From: Acetobacter aceti NBRC 14818
GTDB lineage: Bacteria > Pseudomonadota > Alphaproteobacteria > Acetobacterales > Acetobacteraceae
DNA: 64,000 nucleotides
Direction: 5' to 3'
NCBI RefSeq assembly: GCF_000193495.2
Contig: NZ_AP023410.1
Location: 1,674,001 to 1,738,000 of the forward strand
Positions 47,251-54,427 of the stretch are shown piece after piece. Each line of letters begins with the position of its first letter. Position 1 is the first letter of the stretch. The notes under the pieces were generated by a model. That model had not been told where the DNA came from. It saw only the letters and a list, made by a program, of their open reading frames with translations, and made no database searches. Position numbers and translations under genes: made by a program.

Positions 47251-48426
47251 TTGAAACAGACGTTTTTTTCAACCCTCCTGGACATTCAGGGGTGGTTCGA
47301 CTGGCTCCCCCCCACCATCGCCTCCCTTTTCATCCTCTTCGCCCTCGGGGCCGCCGCTGCGTGGGTCGCAGGATTTATTCTCAAGCGCGGCTTTGCCCGC
47401 GTACCGGGAAAAAAACGTCCGGGCTCCTTTATCCGCACCAGCGCCACCATCCTGCGGCATCCCGTCCAGCTGGCCGCAGCATCGGTCACCATGATTCTGG
47501 CGATTCCGGCTCTGGAAATCTCCACCCGGATCGTGGGACCGCTTGCGCATCTGCTGGCGGTCCTGATCGTGTTCGCCGTGGGGCTCAGCCTCATCCGCTC
47601 GGCTCGTCTGGCCTGCTCTCTCTACATTGAGCAGCTCGACGCCTCCGGTGAGGAGCACGAGGAAGACATTTTGGGCAGAAAGCATCTGACGCAGGTCAGG
47701 CTGCTCCAACGCATTGCGGAAATTCTCATCGGGTTGCTGACCGTCGGTGCGGCGCTCATGACGTTCGAGCCCGTCCGGCAATATGGTCTCAGCCTGCTGG
47801 CCTCTGCCGGTGCGGCCTCCATCATCGTCGGTCTTGCCGCCCGGTCCGTGCTGACCAACCTCATCGCTGGTGCGCAGATTGCCGTCACCCAGCCCATTCG
47901 CATGGGTGACATGATTTCCTTCGAGGGCGACTGGACATGGGTCGAGGAAATCAACGCGACGTTTGTGGTTCTCCGGGCATGGGACAAGCGCAGGCGGATC
48001 GTGCCGCTCTCCTACTTTCTCGATAACCCTTTCGAGAACTGGACCTATAACTCCGCCGAACTGACCGGCGCGGTCTATCTCTATCTCGATTTTCTGGCGC
48101 CCGTGGACATCATCCGCACCAGACTTGCTGAAATTGTTGAAGGATGCCGTGAATGGAACGGCAAGGATTTCAGCGTGCAGGTTGCTGATTCAACCGATCG
48201 GGTCATCATGCTGCGTATCACTGCCGGAGCTCGGACAGCCGTGCGAAGCTGGGATCTGCGCTGCGCCATCCGGGAGCAGATCATCGTCTGGATCCGCGAA
48301 AACTGCCCGGAAGCCTTCCCGCAGACCCGGTTCTCGGCTCATGACTCGTCGCCCGAAAACCAGCCTTCACCATATCGGATGCAGGCCCGCCTGCCGGATA
48401 ATCCGGGGGGTATGTTTTCTCTGTAA
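47251..48426 (+). CDS. MscS-family mechanosensitive ion channel
   Basis: Inner-membrane channel of about 391 residues that opens under membrane tension. Hydrophobic helices lie near residues 20-40, 68-90, 95-115, 150-170 and 178-205. The pore-lining helix is GLAARSVLTNLIAGAQIAV (about residue 210), followed by the beta-domain start PIRMGDMISFEGDWTWVEEI. There is no clear ATG: a TTG at 47251 (LKQTFFS) with a GAGG site is the best start; a TTG at 47209 is the alternative. Its 3' end abuts the AT-rich region. Confidence 0.85.
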   Translation: MKQTFFSTLLDIQGWFDWLPPTIASLFILFALGAAAAWVAGFILKRGFARVPGKKRPGSFIRTSATILRHPVQLAAASVTMILAIPALEISTRIVGPLAHLLAVLIVFAVGLSLIRSARLACSLYIEQLDASGEEHEEDILGRKHLTQVRLLQRIAEILIGLLTVGAALMTFEPVRQYGLSLLASAGAASIIVGLAARSVLTNLIAGAQIAVTQPIRMGDMISFEGDWTWVEEINATFVVLRAWDKRRRIVPLSYFLDNPFENWTYNSAELTGAVYLYLDFLAPVDIIRTRLAEIVEGCREWNGKDFSVQVADSTDRVIMLRITAGARTAVRSWDLRCAIREQIIVWIRENCPEAFPQTRFSAHDSSPENQPSPYRMQARLPDNPGGMFSL

Positions 48427-48445
48427 TTTGGCGTGTAGGGGTATT

Positions 48446-48480
48446 TGAAGCTTTTTGGAAAAAGCTTCACCAAAAACTTT
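48446..48480 (+). repeat. 35-bp repeat unit with hairpin, left copy
   Basis: Contains GAAGCTTTTTGGAAAAAGCTT as a near-perfect hairpin followed by ACCAAAAACTT and a T-run, 20 bases after the MscS gene, so it works as a terminator. The same 35 bases occur reverse-complemented at 50848-50882. The 320 bases from here to 48802 are AT-rich and hold two palindromes and a promoter, but no other gene that I can support. Confidence 0.8.
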
Positions 48481-48602
48481 TTTATGATTTACGGGCGAGT
48501 TGTTTGAGGATGGTTGCTGCCTGTCGATTGCATCGCCATTGAGCTGACAGTCGGTTCTGCGGGGAAAAGCGGAAGGTCTACTTTGCAACAGCTTAAATGA
48601 CC

Positions 48603-48617
48603 AACCTGATATTGGTT
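48603..48617. promoter_or_regulatory. Distal palindrome, AACC-N7-GGTT
   Basis: AACCTGATATTGGTT, 13 of 15 bases identical to the reverse complement of the core of the palindrome at 48775-48789. Candidate auxiliary operator of the AT-rich two-gene unit. Confidence 0.4.
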
Positions 48618-48742
48618 AGATGACAAGGCGTTCACGCGGAAGCCCTCCTGAAACGCATTTTCAAACACATCAATAAAAATATGTAATTTTTGCGTTTTAA
48701 AAAAATATAAACAGGTCGTTTCCGACAGCCTAATTTTTTGGC

Positions 48743-48770
48743 TTGCATTAAATCCCCAAAACAGGATATA
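48743..48770 (+). promoter_or_regulatory. Candidate sigma-70 promoter of the two-gene unit
   Basis: TTGCAT, 16 bases, GATATA, ending just before the palindrome at 48771 and 31 bases before the start codon at 48802. Confidence 0.45.
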
Positions 48771-48793
48771 CCTTAACCCTTATCAGGTTAAGG
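48771..48793. promoter_or_regulatory. Proximal palindrome over the ribosome binding site
   Basis: CCTTAACC-CTTATCA-GGTTAAGG, a perfect 8-bp inverted repeat with a 7-base spacer. Its right arm contains the AAGG that serves the ATG at 48802, so a bound protein or a formed RNA hairpin would block both transcription and translation. This is the usual design of antitoxin self-control. Confidence 0.65.
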
Positions 48794-48801
48794 AATCTAG
48801 A

Positions 48802-49131
48802 ATGCGTACTTACGAACACATTGCTTACTTGCTCATCTACATGCTGAAAGCGTCCGAAAAGGCTCGCTTCCGTCTTAGTCGGAAATCGTTACAGTCGATT
48901 TCTGGCCGTAGTGTCATCAAATCTGCCCTCATCAAAAATATTGGCGAATGGATGGAAGGAACCGCTGTAATCCTGCCACTCAATCGTGGTGGTTATGTCA
49001 TCGTTTCTCAAGAAAGCTTGGAAGGAATTGCTCCCTTAAAAATTGCTGATGTTATTCCGAATTGGCGAAAACTCGATATTGAATTTCTAAAAGATCAGGT
49101 CGATGCGATGGAAGATGAAGGCGATGAGTGA
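48802..49131 (+). CDS. Hypothetical protein, candidate antitoxin or regulator, 109 residues
   Basis: No family recognised. The N-terminal 60 residues are helical and basic (KASEKARFRLSRKSLQSISGR) and could form a helix-turn-helix; GGYVIVSQESLEGI looks like a beta hairpin wing; the C-terminus is strongly acidic (DQVDAMEDEGDE). A DNA-binding N-terminus with a separate tail is typical of antitoxins that repress their own operon. It is AT-rich, unlike neighbours outside the island, and precedes a PIN-like gene by about 80 bases. The self-overlapping palindrome at 48771 supports autoregulation. Function is inferred from context only. Confidence 0.6.
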   Translation: MRTYEHIAYLLIYMLKASEKARFRLSRKSLQSISGRSVIKSALIKNIGEWMEGTAVILPLNRGGYVIVSQESLEGIAPLKIADVIPNWRKLDIEFLKDQVDAMEDEGDE

Positions 49132-49212
49132 TGTTTATTTTTGACAAATCCAAATAAATGACGATTTATATTTGTACAAGAACAACCCAAAAATAGTGTG
49201 AGGATTTATTTA

Positions 49213-50097
49213 ATGTTTATAGCTGACGCTTCTTTTATTAAAGGAACAAAGTGGAAGATTCTTGAGAATATTGCGCAAAGACAGGATATAGGTGTTTCGC
49301 CAATTACCGCAATAGAGTTGGCAAGCCATTTATGTGAATCTCCAAAAGAGCAGTCCTATAATCGCTCGAAGGTAAATTTTCTCAAGTGTAAATTATTCAA
49401 AATACTTGACGATCCGTTTTGGATATCAGCCAAGCGAGGCATTATAACAGCACATAATTCTCGGCAACATGAAGCAAGTATGGTTGGTCGCCTCTTCCCT
49501 ATTGTGGAAAGCTCTGGCACCCTTGGAGATCTTCTTTCGAAGTATATAGAATTTCCAGAAGGATGCAAAGTAAAATGTAACATAATGGAATATTCTTCTA
49601 CAGTTCTGGCTGAAGAAGAAAATGTGTTTCGAAAGACTGTCTCACAAATTTGGGCCAAAGCTCCATTGGATCCACTATTAAATGGTGGACATACGTTACA
49701 CCCCGATAATTTTGGGCGGGTAGTAATGAATTCAATAAAAGATAACCATCTATCTAGAAAACATAGCCTAGCTTACATTTTTGGAATATCTATGTATTTT
49801 GGATATATAATGGATAGAATGATCGTATACGCCAATAAACGGCCTCGGGGAATAGGCGAGTTTAATTATAACATGATAGACCGAAATGATTGCGAAGACG
49901 CTTTTTTGTGTCTAAATCTAAATCTCAATTCAACGGATACTATAGTAACAAACGACAAGGGGACAATAAATGCCATTAACAATACAGTGGAGAGAATTTT
50001 GAGCTCATCACTGTTCTCAAGAGCGGCAAAATTCGTGATACGTGAAAAAAAATATGTCATGAACCATGATGAGTTTTTAAGTCATTGTAACGTATGA
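49213..50097 (+). CDS. PIN-domain-like protein, candidate toxin nuclease, 294 residues
   Basis: The start MFIADASFIKGT and the following VSPITAIELASHLC match the first two acidic sites of PIN nucleases (D near residue 4, E near 38). Toward the C-terminus, MIDRNDCEDAFLCLNL and STDTIVTNDKGT supply the later acidic cluster (D/E-x-x-DA and T-N-D). The middle 160 residues are unusual for a VapC, which is about 130-150 residues, so this is an enlarged or divergent PIN protein. ATG 49213 with AGGA 8 bases upstream is chosen over GTG 49198. Codon and base use are AT-rich, suggesting transfer. Ribonuclease activity is inferred. Confidence 0.6.
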   Translation: MFIADASFIKGTKWKILENIAQRQDIGVSPITAIELASHLCESPKEQSYNRSKVNFLKCKLFKILDDPFWISAKRGIITAHNSRQHEASMVGRLFPIVESSGTLGDLLSKYIEFPEGCKVKCNIMEYSSTVLAEEENVFRKTVSQIWAKAPLDPLLNGGHTLHPDNFGRVVMNSIKDNHLSRKHSLAYIFGISMYFGYIMDRMIVYANKRPRGIGEFNYNMIDRNDCEDAFLCLNLNLNSTDTIVTNDKGTINAINNTVERILSSSLFSRAAKFVIREKKYVMNHDEFLSHCNV

Positions 50098-50182
50098 TAT
50101 TTATAATTTCAAAATTGTTTTGTGGAATTTATTGACTCTTGAAATATTTAGAATACTAATCAAATATTTATGGATTTTTAAC

Positions 50183-50293
50183 ATGAATAAAACTTGCTTA
50201 ATTTCCCTTAATTTCCCAAAATTGGATATCCATTTTGAAGGCGAAAGCGGACAGCCGCGCAAAATCAAACTAAGGTTGGCAAACGCTCTTTAG
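50183..50293 (+). CDS. Possible 36-residue small ORF
   Basis: ATG at 50183 opens a frame of 36 codons (MNKTCLISLNFPK to KIKLRLANAL). No ribosome binding site is clear. Composition changes from AT-rich to normal within it, so it may instead mark the right edge of the AT-rich insertion. The rest of 50098-50343 shows nothing else. Confidence 0.2.
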   Translation: MNKTCLISLNFPKLDIHFEGESGQPRKIKLRLANAL

Positions 50294-50343
50294 CCTGTTT
50301 TTCTTCCTTCTGCTTGGACCCAACCTTCAGCAGGAGTCAGAAC

Positions 50344-50823
50344 GTGACCAAAGAGACCGCCGCCACCGTATTTCTTGCGAAACAGGATGTACCTTACAGC
50401 CTGCATGAATACACCTACGCGCCAGAAGGTGGTCCCATCGGGATGCAGGCGGCGGAAGCGCTCGGGTCTAGCCCCGACAGCGTGTTGAAGGCGCTAGTGG
50501 TCGAGATCGACAAGAAACAGCCCGCCTGCGTGGTGGCGCCTGCACATCAGAAGCTCAATCTCAAGAAGGTCGCCGCGCTGTTCGGCGGTCGCAATGCCCG
50601 CATGATGAGCCCGGAAAAGGCGCATGATCTGACCGGTTACCAGTCGGGCGGCACTTCTCCGTTTGGGCAGACCACGCAGATTCCCGTTGTCATCTCGCAG
50701 GATGCGATGGGGCAGGATCACGTCTATATCAACGCTGGTGATCAGGGTTTTGTCGTCCGTATCACGCCAGCCGATGCGGTAAAGCTGTCCGACGCCAAGG
50801 TCGCAGACGTGGCAGCAGAATAA
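50344..50823 (+). CDS. ybaK: YbaK/EbsC-type aminoacyl-tRNA deacylase
   Basis: 159-residue editing enzyme that hydrolyses mischarged Cys-tRNA(Pro). VLKALVVEIDKKQPACVVAPAHQKLNLKKVAALFGG (in pieces) contains the conserved lysine, and YQSGGTSPFGQ carries the GG-x-S/P-G loop. GTG at 50344 with AGGAG at 50332 is the start; no ATG fits. It lies just right of the AT-rich region, with ordinary composition. Confidence 0.92.
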   Translation: MTKETAATVFLAKQDVPYSLHEYTYAPEGGPIGMQAAEALGSSPDSVLKALVVEIDKKQPACVVAPAHQKLNLKKVAALFGGRNARMMSPEKAHDLTGYQSGGTSPFGQTTQIPVVISQDAMGQDHVYINAGDQGFVVRITPADAVKLSDAKVADVAAE

Positions 50824-50847
50824 AAAGCCGCATCAATCAAACCCAAG

Positions 50848-50935
50848 AAAGTTTTTGGTGAAGCTTTTTCCAAAAAGCTTCAGAAGACGTCGCCTTTTTG
50901 GAAAAAAGCGACCCCCAAAAACTTCTGCTTTCATG
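50848..50935. repeat. Compound hairpin element, right copy of the 35-bp repeat plus more
   Basis: An outer 10-bp stem (AAGTTTTTGG at 50849, CCAAAAACTT at 50915) encloses two hairpins: GAAGCTTTTT/AAAAAGCTTC at 50860-50881 and GTCGC-CTTTTT/AAAAA-AGCGAC at 50889-50912. The first 35 bases are the reverse complement of 48446-48480. It lies between convergent ybaK and tag and can terminate both. Confidence 0.75.
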
Positions 50936-50937
50936 AT

Positions 50938-51537
50938 CTACTCCGGCACCTCGAACACCGCTCGCGCCGCATCCACCTTCTCTCGGGTCACACAGCCCGG
51001 CGCGTGATCGTTGACCAGTCCCATGGCTTGCATGAAAGCATATATCGTCGTGGGTCCGACAAACTTCCAGCCGCGCTTTTTCAGATCCTTCGACAGGGCG
51101 CGGGAGGCTGCCGTTTCCGTCACTATCTCTGGAGCCGCCAGTCGCTCAGGTTCGAAGCGCCATACATAGGCCGCCAGCGATCCTTCCTGCTCTACAAGCT
51201 CCAGCATCCGCTGGGCGTTGTTGATCGCGGCCTCGATCTTCCCGCGATGTCGCACAATTCCGGCATCGGACAGAAGCCGCTGAACATCCGCTTCATCAAA
51301 CCGAGCGACACGTTCTGGATCGAAACCTGCAAAAGCGGCCCGGAACGCCTCGCGCTTGGTCAGAATGGTCCGCCAGCTCAGACCAGCCTGAAAGCCTTCC
51401 AGACAGAGTTTTTCAAACAGCCGACGGTCATCGGAGACGGGAAACCCCCATTCATGATCGTGGTAGGCTTCATACTGTTCCGTCGCCGCGCACCATGCGC
51501 AGCGTGGCTGTCCGTCCCGTCCTGCAACGGTCTGCAT
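50938..51537 (-). CDS. tag: DNA-3-methyladenine glycosylase I
   Basis: 199-residue base-excision enzyme removing 3-methyladenine. RCAWCAATEQYEAYHDHEWG holds the zinc Cys and His ligands and the substrate pocket, LSWRTILTKREAFRAAFAGFD the HhH-like region, and VNDHAPGCVTREK the C-terminal His and Cys zinc ligands. ATG at 51537 with AGGAG upstream is chosen; frames back to 51609 run into the leuB promoter region. Confidence 0.94.
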   Translation of the reverse strand: MQTVAGRDGQPRCAWCAATEQYEAYHDHEWGFPVSDDRRLFEKLCLEGFQAGLSWRTILTKREAFRAAFAGFDPERVARFDEADVQRLLSDAGIVRHRGKIEAAINNAQRMLELVEQEGSLAAYVWRFEPERLAAPEIVTETAASRALSKDLKKRGWKFVGPTTIYAFMQAMGLVNDHAPGCVTREKVDAARAVFEVPE

Positions 51538-51630
51538 CCACTTCTCCTGCCCTGTTCGATCCGGCTTACATTGAAACAGGACCGTCCCGCTGATAAGCAC
51601 GCCTGACATAACAGGACACCGGAGATTGTC

Positions 51631-52740
51631 ATGAGTGCCAGGAAACTGCTGATCCTCCCGGGCGACGGCATCGGCCCCGAAGTCATGCGCGAAGTGGCGC
51701 GCGTCACCGCATGGCTCAGCCGCAAGCGCGGCATCACGTTCGACGTCTCCGAAGACCTTGTCGGCGGCGCATCGCTGGCCGAATACGGCACGCCGATCCG
51801 CGAGGAAGTCATCCAGAAGGCCCGCGAGGCTGACGCCGTGCTATTCGGCTCCGTGGGCGACCCAAAGTGGAACAATGTCGGCTTCGACAAGCGTCCCGAG
51901 CTGGCCATTCTCAAGCTGCGTCAGGAACTCGGCCTGTTCGCCAACCTGCGCCCGGCCAAGGTGTTTGACGCGCTGGTGGACGCCTCCACGCTCAAGCCTG
52001 AGGTCGTGAAGGGCCTCGACATCATGATCGTCCGTGAGAGCACGGGCGGCATCTATTTCGGTGATCCTCGTGGTATCGAGACGCTGCCGAACGGCGAGAA
52101 GCGCGGCATCAACACCGAAGTCTACACGACGCACGAGATCGAGCGCGTCGGTCGCATCGCCTTCGAGATGGCCCGCAAGCGCAAGAACAGCGTCTGCTCT
52201 GTCGAGAAGCACAATGTCATGGAGAGCGGTCTGCTGTGGAAAGAGGTCATCACCGATCTCCACGCCCGCGAATATTCCGACGTGACGCTGTCGCACATGC
52301 TGGCCGACAACTGCGCCATGCAGCTGGTTCGTAACCCGCGCCAGTTCGATGTGATCGTCACCGGCAATCTGTTCGGCGACATCCTGTCCGATCTGGCGTC
52401 GATGCTGACCGGCAGCCTTGGCATGCTGCCGTCCGCCACGCTGGGCGCGAAGCACTCTGATGGTCGTATGCCTGCGCTCTATGAGCCGATCCACGGCAGC
52501 GCGCCGGATATTGCGGGCAAAGGCATTGCCAACCCCATCGCGCAGATCCTCTCGCTGGCGATGCTGCTGCGTTACTCCTTCGATCTCGAAACCGAAGCGA
52601 CGATGATCGAGAACGCGGTCTCTGCCGTGCTGGCGACAGGTCTGCGGACTGCCGACATCATGAGCGAAGGCAAGGCCCGCGTCGGCACCGACGTCATGGG
52701 CGAGGCGATTGTCCGCGAGCTGGACAAGCTGGCTGACTAA
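51631..52740 (+). CDS. leuB: 3-isopropylmalate dehydrogenase
   Basis: NAD-dependent oxidative decarboxylase of leucine synthesis, 369 residues. [16 protein letters not shown] opens the protein; [13 protein letters not shown], the catalytic Y and K regions, and [25 protein letters not shown] (in pieces) bind metal and substrate, then [18 protein letters not shown] for NAD. A single gene, divergent from tag. Other leu genes are not nearby. Confidence 0.97.
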   Translation: MSARKLLILPGDGIGPEVMREVARVTAWLSRKRGITFDVSEDLVGGASLAEYGTPIREEVIQKAREADAVLFGSVGDPKWNNVGFDKRPELAILKLRQELGLFANLRPAKVFDALVDASTLKPEVVKGLDIMIVRESTGGIYFGDPRGIETLPNGEKRGINTEVYTTHEIERVGRIAFEMARKRKNSVCSVEKHNVMESGLLWKEVITDLHAREYSDVTLSHMLADNCAMQLVRNPRQFDVIVTGNLFGDILSDLASMLTGSLGMLPSATLGAKHSDGRMPALYEPIHGSAPDIAGKGIANPIAQILSLAMLLRYSFDLETEATMIENAVSAVLATGLRTADIMSEGKARVGTDVMGEAIVRELDKLAD

Positions 52741-52750
52741 AGTCTGGAAA

Positions 52751-52788
52751 CAGGAAAGTTTCAGCGGCACAGAGCTGAAACTTTCCTG
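52751..52788 (+). terminator. Long hairpin after leuB
   Basis: CAGGAAAGTTTCAGC and GCTGAAACTTTCCTG, a perfect 15-bp stem with an 8-nt loop, 10 bases after the stop codon. No U-run follows, but the stem is strong. Confidence 0.75.
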
Positions 52789-52935
52789 AACCCCTGTTCT
52801 GCGGCCCACGAACAGGATGATCCGCAGCCGACCCACTGCGCTTCTGAATGGCAGTCATGCTTTAGAGGTGTTCTGCCTCACGTTGGTCCTCGCTAGAAAA
52901 CATTCCCATCAGACAGACGCTGTGAGGAATGGACG

Positions 52936-53451
52936 ATGACAACGACATGGGGTGATTTTCAGGCAATCATCCAGCTTTCAGCTGGCTTGAATGTCGCCAT
53001 CCTCAGCTTTGTCGATATCAGTATTCCCGCCATCAAGGAGCGCCGTCACGTCTTCACCAAGGCGCGGCAGGAACTCGATATCTATCGCAAGAATCCTCAC
53101 AAGATCACCGCCGAAGACAAGGCGGCGCATGCCGACAAGGTGGGAGAGATCGACCGACAGCTGTTCGATCTCTGGCACGAAACCTCTGACTTCGAGCAGG
53201 TTGAGGATTCAATGCTCAAGACCACAGGGGTATTCGGCCTGCTCGGAGCGATCCTGAGCATCAGTCTGCTATGGTATTCAGGCGTCCGTTACGACACCAC
53301 CTTGCCTCCGTTTGGCATGGTGCTGACGCTGGCGTCCTTTCTGTCCCTGTTCGCCGCCTTCTGCGTGAATTTCTTTACGGCCTTTCGCGCCACGCATTAC
53401 ACGAAGCGCTGCAACACCCTGCGACAGAAGATGCGTGAGACGCTGAAGTAA
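52936..53451 (+). CDS. Hypothetical membrane protein, 171 residues
   Basis: No family recognised. A moderately hydrophobic N-terminus (residues 10-28), a charged, helical middle (KERRHVFTKARQELDIY to DLWHETSDFEQVEDS, likely coiled) and two clear membrane helices near residues 95-115 (GVFGLLGAILSISLLWYSG) and 125-150. A basic tail follows. It stands alone, convergent with an M15 peptidase gene. Confidence 0.7.
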   Translation: MTTTWGDFQAIIQLSAGLNVAILSFVDISIPAIKERRHVFTKARQELDIYRKNPHKITAEDKAAHADKVGEIDRQLFDLWHETSDFEQVEDSMLKTTGVFGLLGAILSISLLWYSGVRYDTTLPPFGMVLTLASFLSLFAAFCVNFFTAFRATHYTKRCNTLRQKMRETLK

Positions 53452-53461
53452 GAACTTCTGA

Positions 53462-53489
53462 CGTCACGGGATAACATCGTCCCGTGACG
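53462..53489. terminator. Hairpin between convergent genes
   Basis: CGTCACGGGA and TCCCGTGACG, 10 bp, with an 8-nt loop, between the hypothetical membrane gene and the M15 gene. Confidence 0.65.
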
Positions 53490-53499
53490 CAAAAAGCCT

Positions 53500-54132
53500 T
53501 CAGGATACAAACAGACGACCTTCTTCAAACAATTCCCTGATTTCTTTGGCGCTCTTGCCGGTTTTCAACTGATAGTGGGGAGGATCAACGAAAGAGGTCC
53601 AGTCGCCACCCCATTCAATTTCGCTGATTTCAGCCTTGGCCACAGCCGCCAGATGTTGATAAGCCCGCTCATCATCTGGCTGATCTCCATTCATATACCG
53701 GCCATTTTCATCAAAAATTCCGACATCCCAAGCTATGCCGAAGTTATGATTACTTTCCCCTCCCCGGGCATTGGTTACCTTTCTTTTGTCCCGATCAATG
53801 GTTCGGCCGATAGCATATAAGGCATCCTGTTCAGCGTATGTCCTTGTCCCGGAGATGATTTTGGTGACCAGTGGATGCAATTTCCGGGATACGACAAGCA
53901 TGCGACGGGCAATAATCTGCGCTTCCGGGATCAGTGAGAGAATATTTTTCTCACTACGCGCATCGAATACCCCCTCGTTATTGCGGATATATTCGTACTG
54001 TTCTTTCAGGCTATCGCTTGCAGCACGCATGTTCTCATGAAACACGCCGTCAATGGGGCCACCATACAAACCACAAGAAGCACAAAAACGTTGGAAGAAG
54101 ATGATATCGTCATATTTCTCAAGAGATTCCAT
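53500..54132 (-). CDS. M15-family peptidoglycan endopeptidase with N-terminal binding motif
   Basis: 210-residue zinc peptidase of the VanY/CwlK (M15) type: SGTRTYAEQDALYAIGR, then the metal motif SNHNFGIAWDVG (S-x-H-x-x-G-x-A-x-D) and EWGGDWTSFVDPPHYQL with the last His ligand. The N-terminal part (FQRFCASCGLYGGPIDGVFHENMRAASDSL, in pieces) looks like a peptidoglycan-binding repeat (G-x-IDG pattern). There is no signal peptide, as in phage endolysins and some secreted effectors. GGAGGGAG precedes ATG at 54132. It sits in AT-rich DNA with no other phage genes. Confidence 0.82.
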   Translation of the reverse strand: MESLEKYDDIIFFQRFCASCGLYGGPIDGVFHENMRAASDSLKEQYEYIRNNEGVFDARSEKNILSLIPEAQIIARRMLVVSRKLHPLVTKIISGTRTYAEQDALYAIGRTIDRDKRKVTNARGGESNHNFGIAWDVGIFDENGRYMNGDQPDDERAYQHLAAVAKAEISEIEWGGDWTSFVDPPHYQLKTGKSAKEIRELFEEGRLFVS

Positions 54133-54346
54133 GACTCCCTCCAATAAACTTGCATTTTTACTTATTATTTTTATTCTATTAAAAATGAAAACGTGAAATG
54201 AATTAAAATTTTATTTGAATGCAATTTGTCATATATGGGACACATCGACGTAATCAAGTGTCCGAACATTCATGAACACACCTCAAAATATCAAGGAGTT
54301 TCCGCATATTTTCTTTGGAGAAACGTTTACTCTGGTCATTTTCCTG

Positions 54347-54371
54347 AAAAAATCTGACATCCAGATTTTTT
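54347..54371 (-). terminator. Intrinsic terminator after the FUSC gene
   Basis: AAAAAATCTG-ACATC-CAGATTTTTT forms a 10-bp stem with T-runs on both strands, 57 bases past the FUSC stop. The remaining 54133-54346 stretch is AT-rich, contains a GGACAC/GTGTCC inverted repeat, and shows no gene. Confidence 0.85.
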
Positions 54372-54427
54372 TACATTCCATCATGCACCGCAAAGGACGA
54401 CAGACGGAACGGCTCCACCGTTCTTTC

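Noticed and set aside
46469-47272. 267-codon open frame on the minus strand beyond typA
   Set aside because: Mostly antisense to typA; the part outside covers the hairpins and the mscS start. No family pattern.
48446-50882. The 35-bp inverted repeat as ends of an insertion sequence
   Set aside because: No transposase lies between the copies, each copy is itself a terminator-like hairpin at a gene end, and I saw no target duplication outside them.
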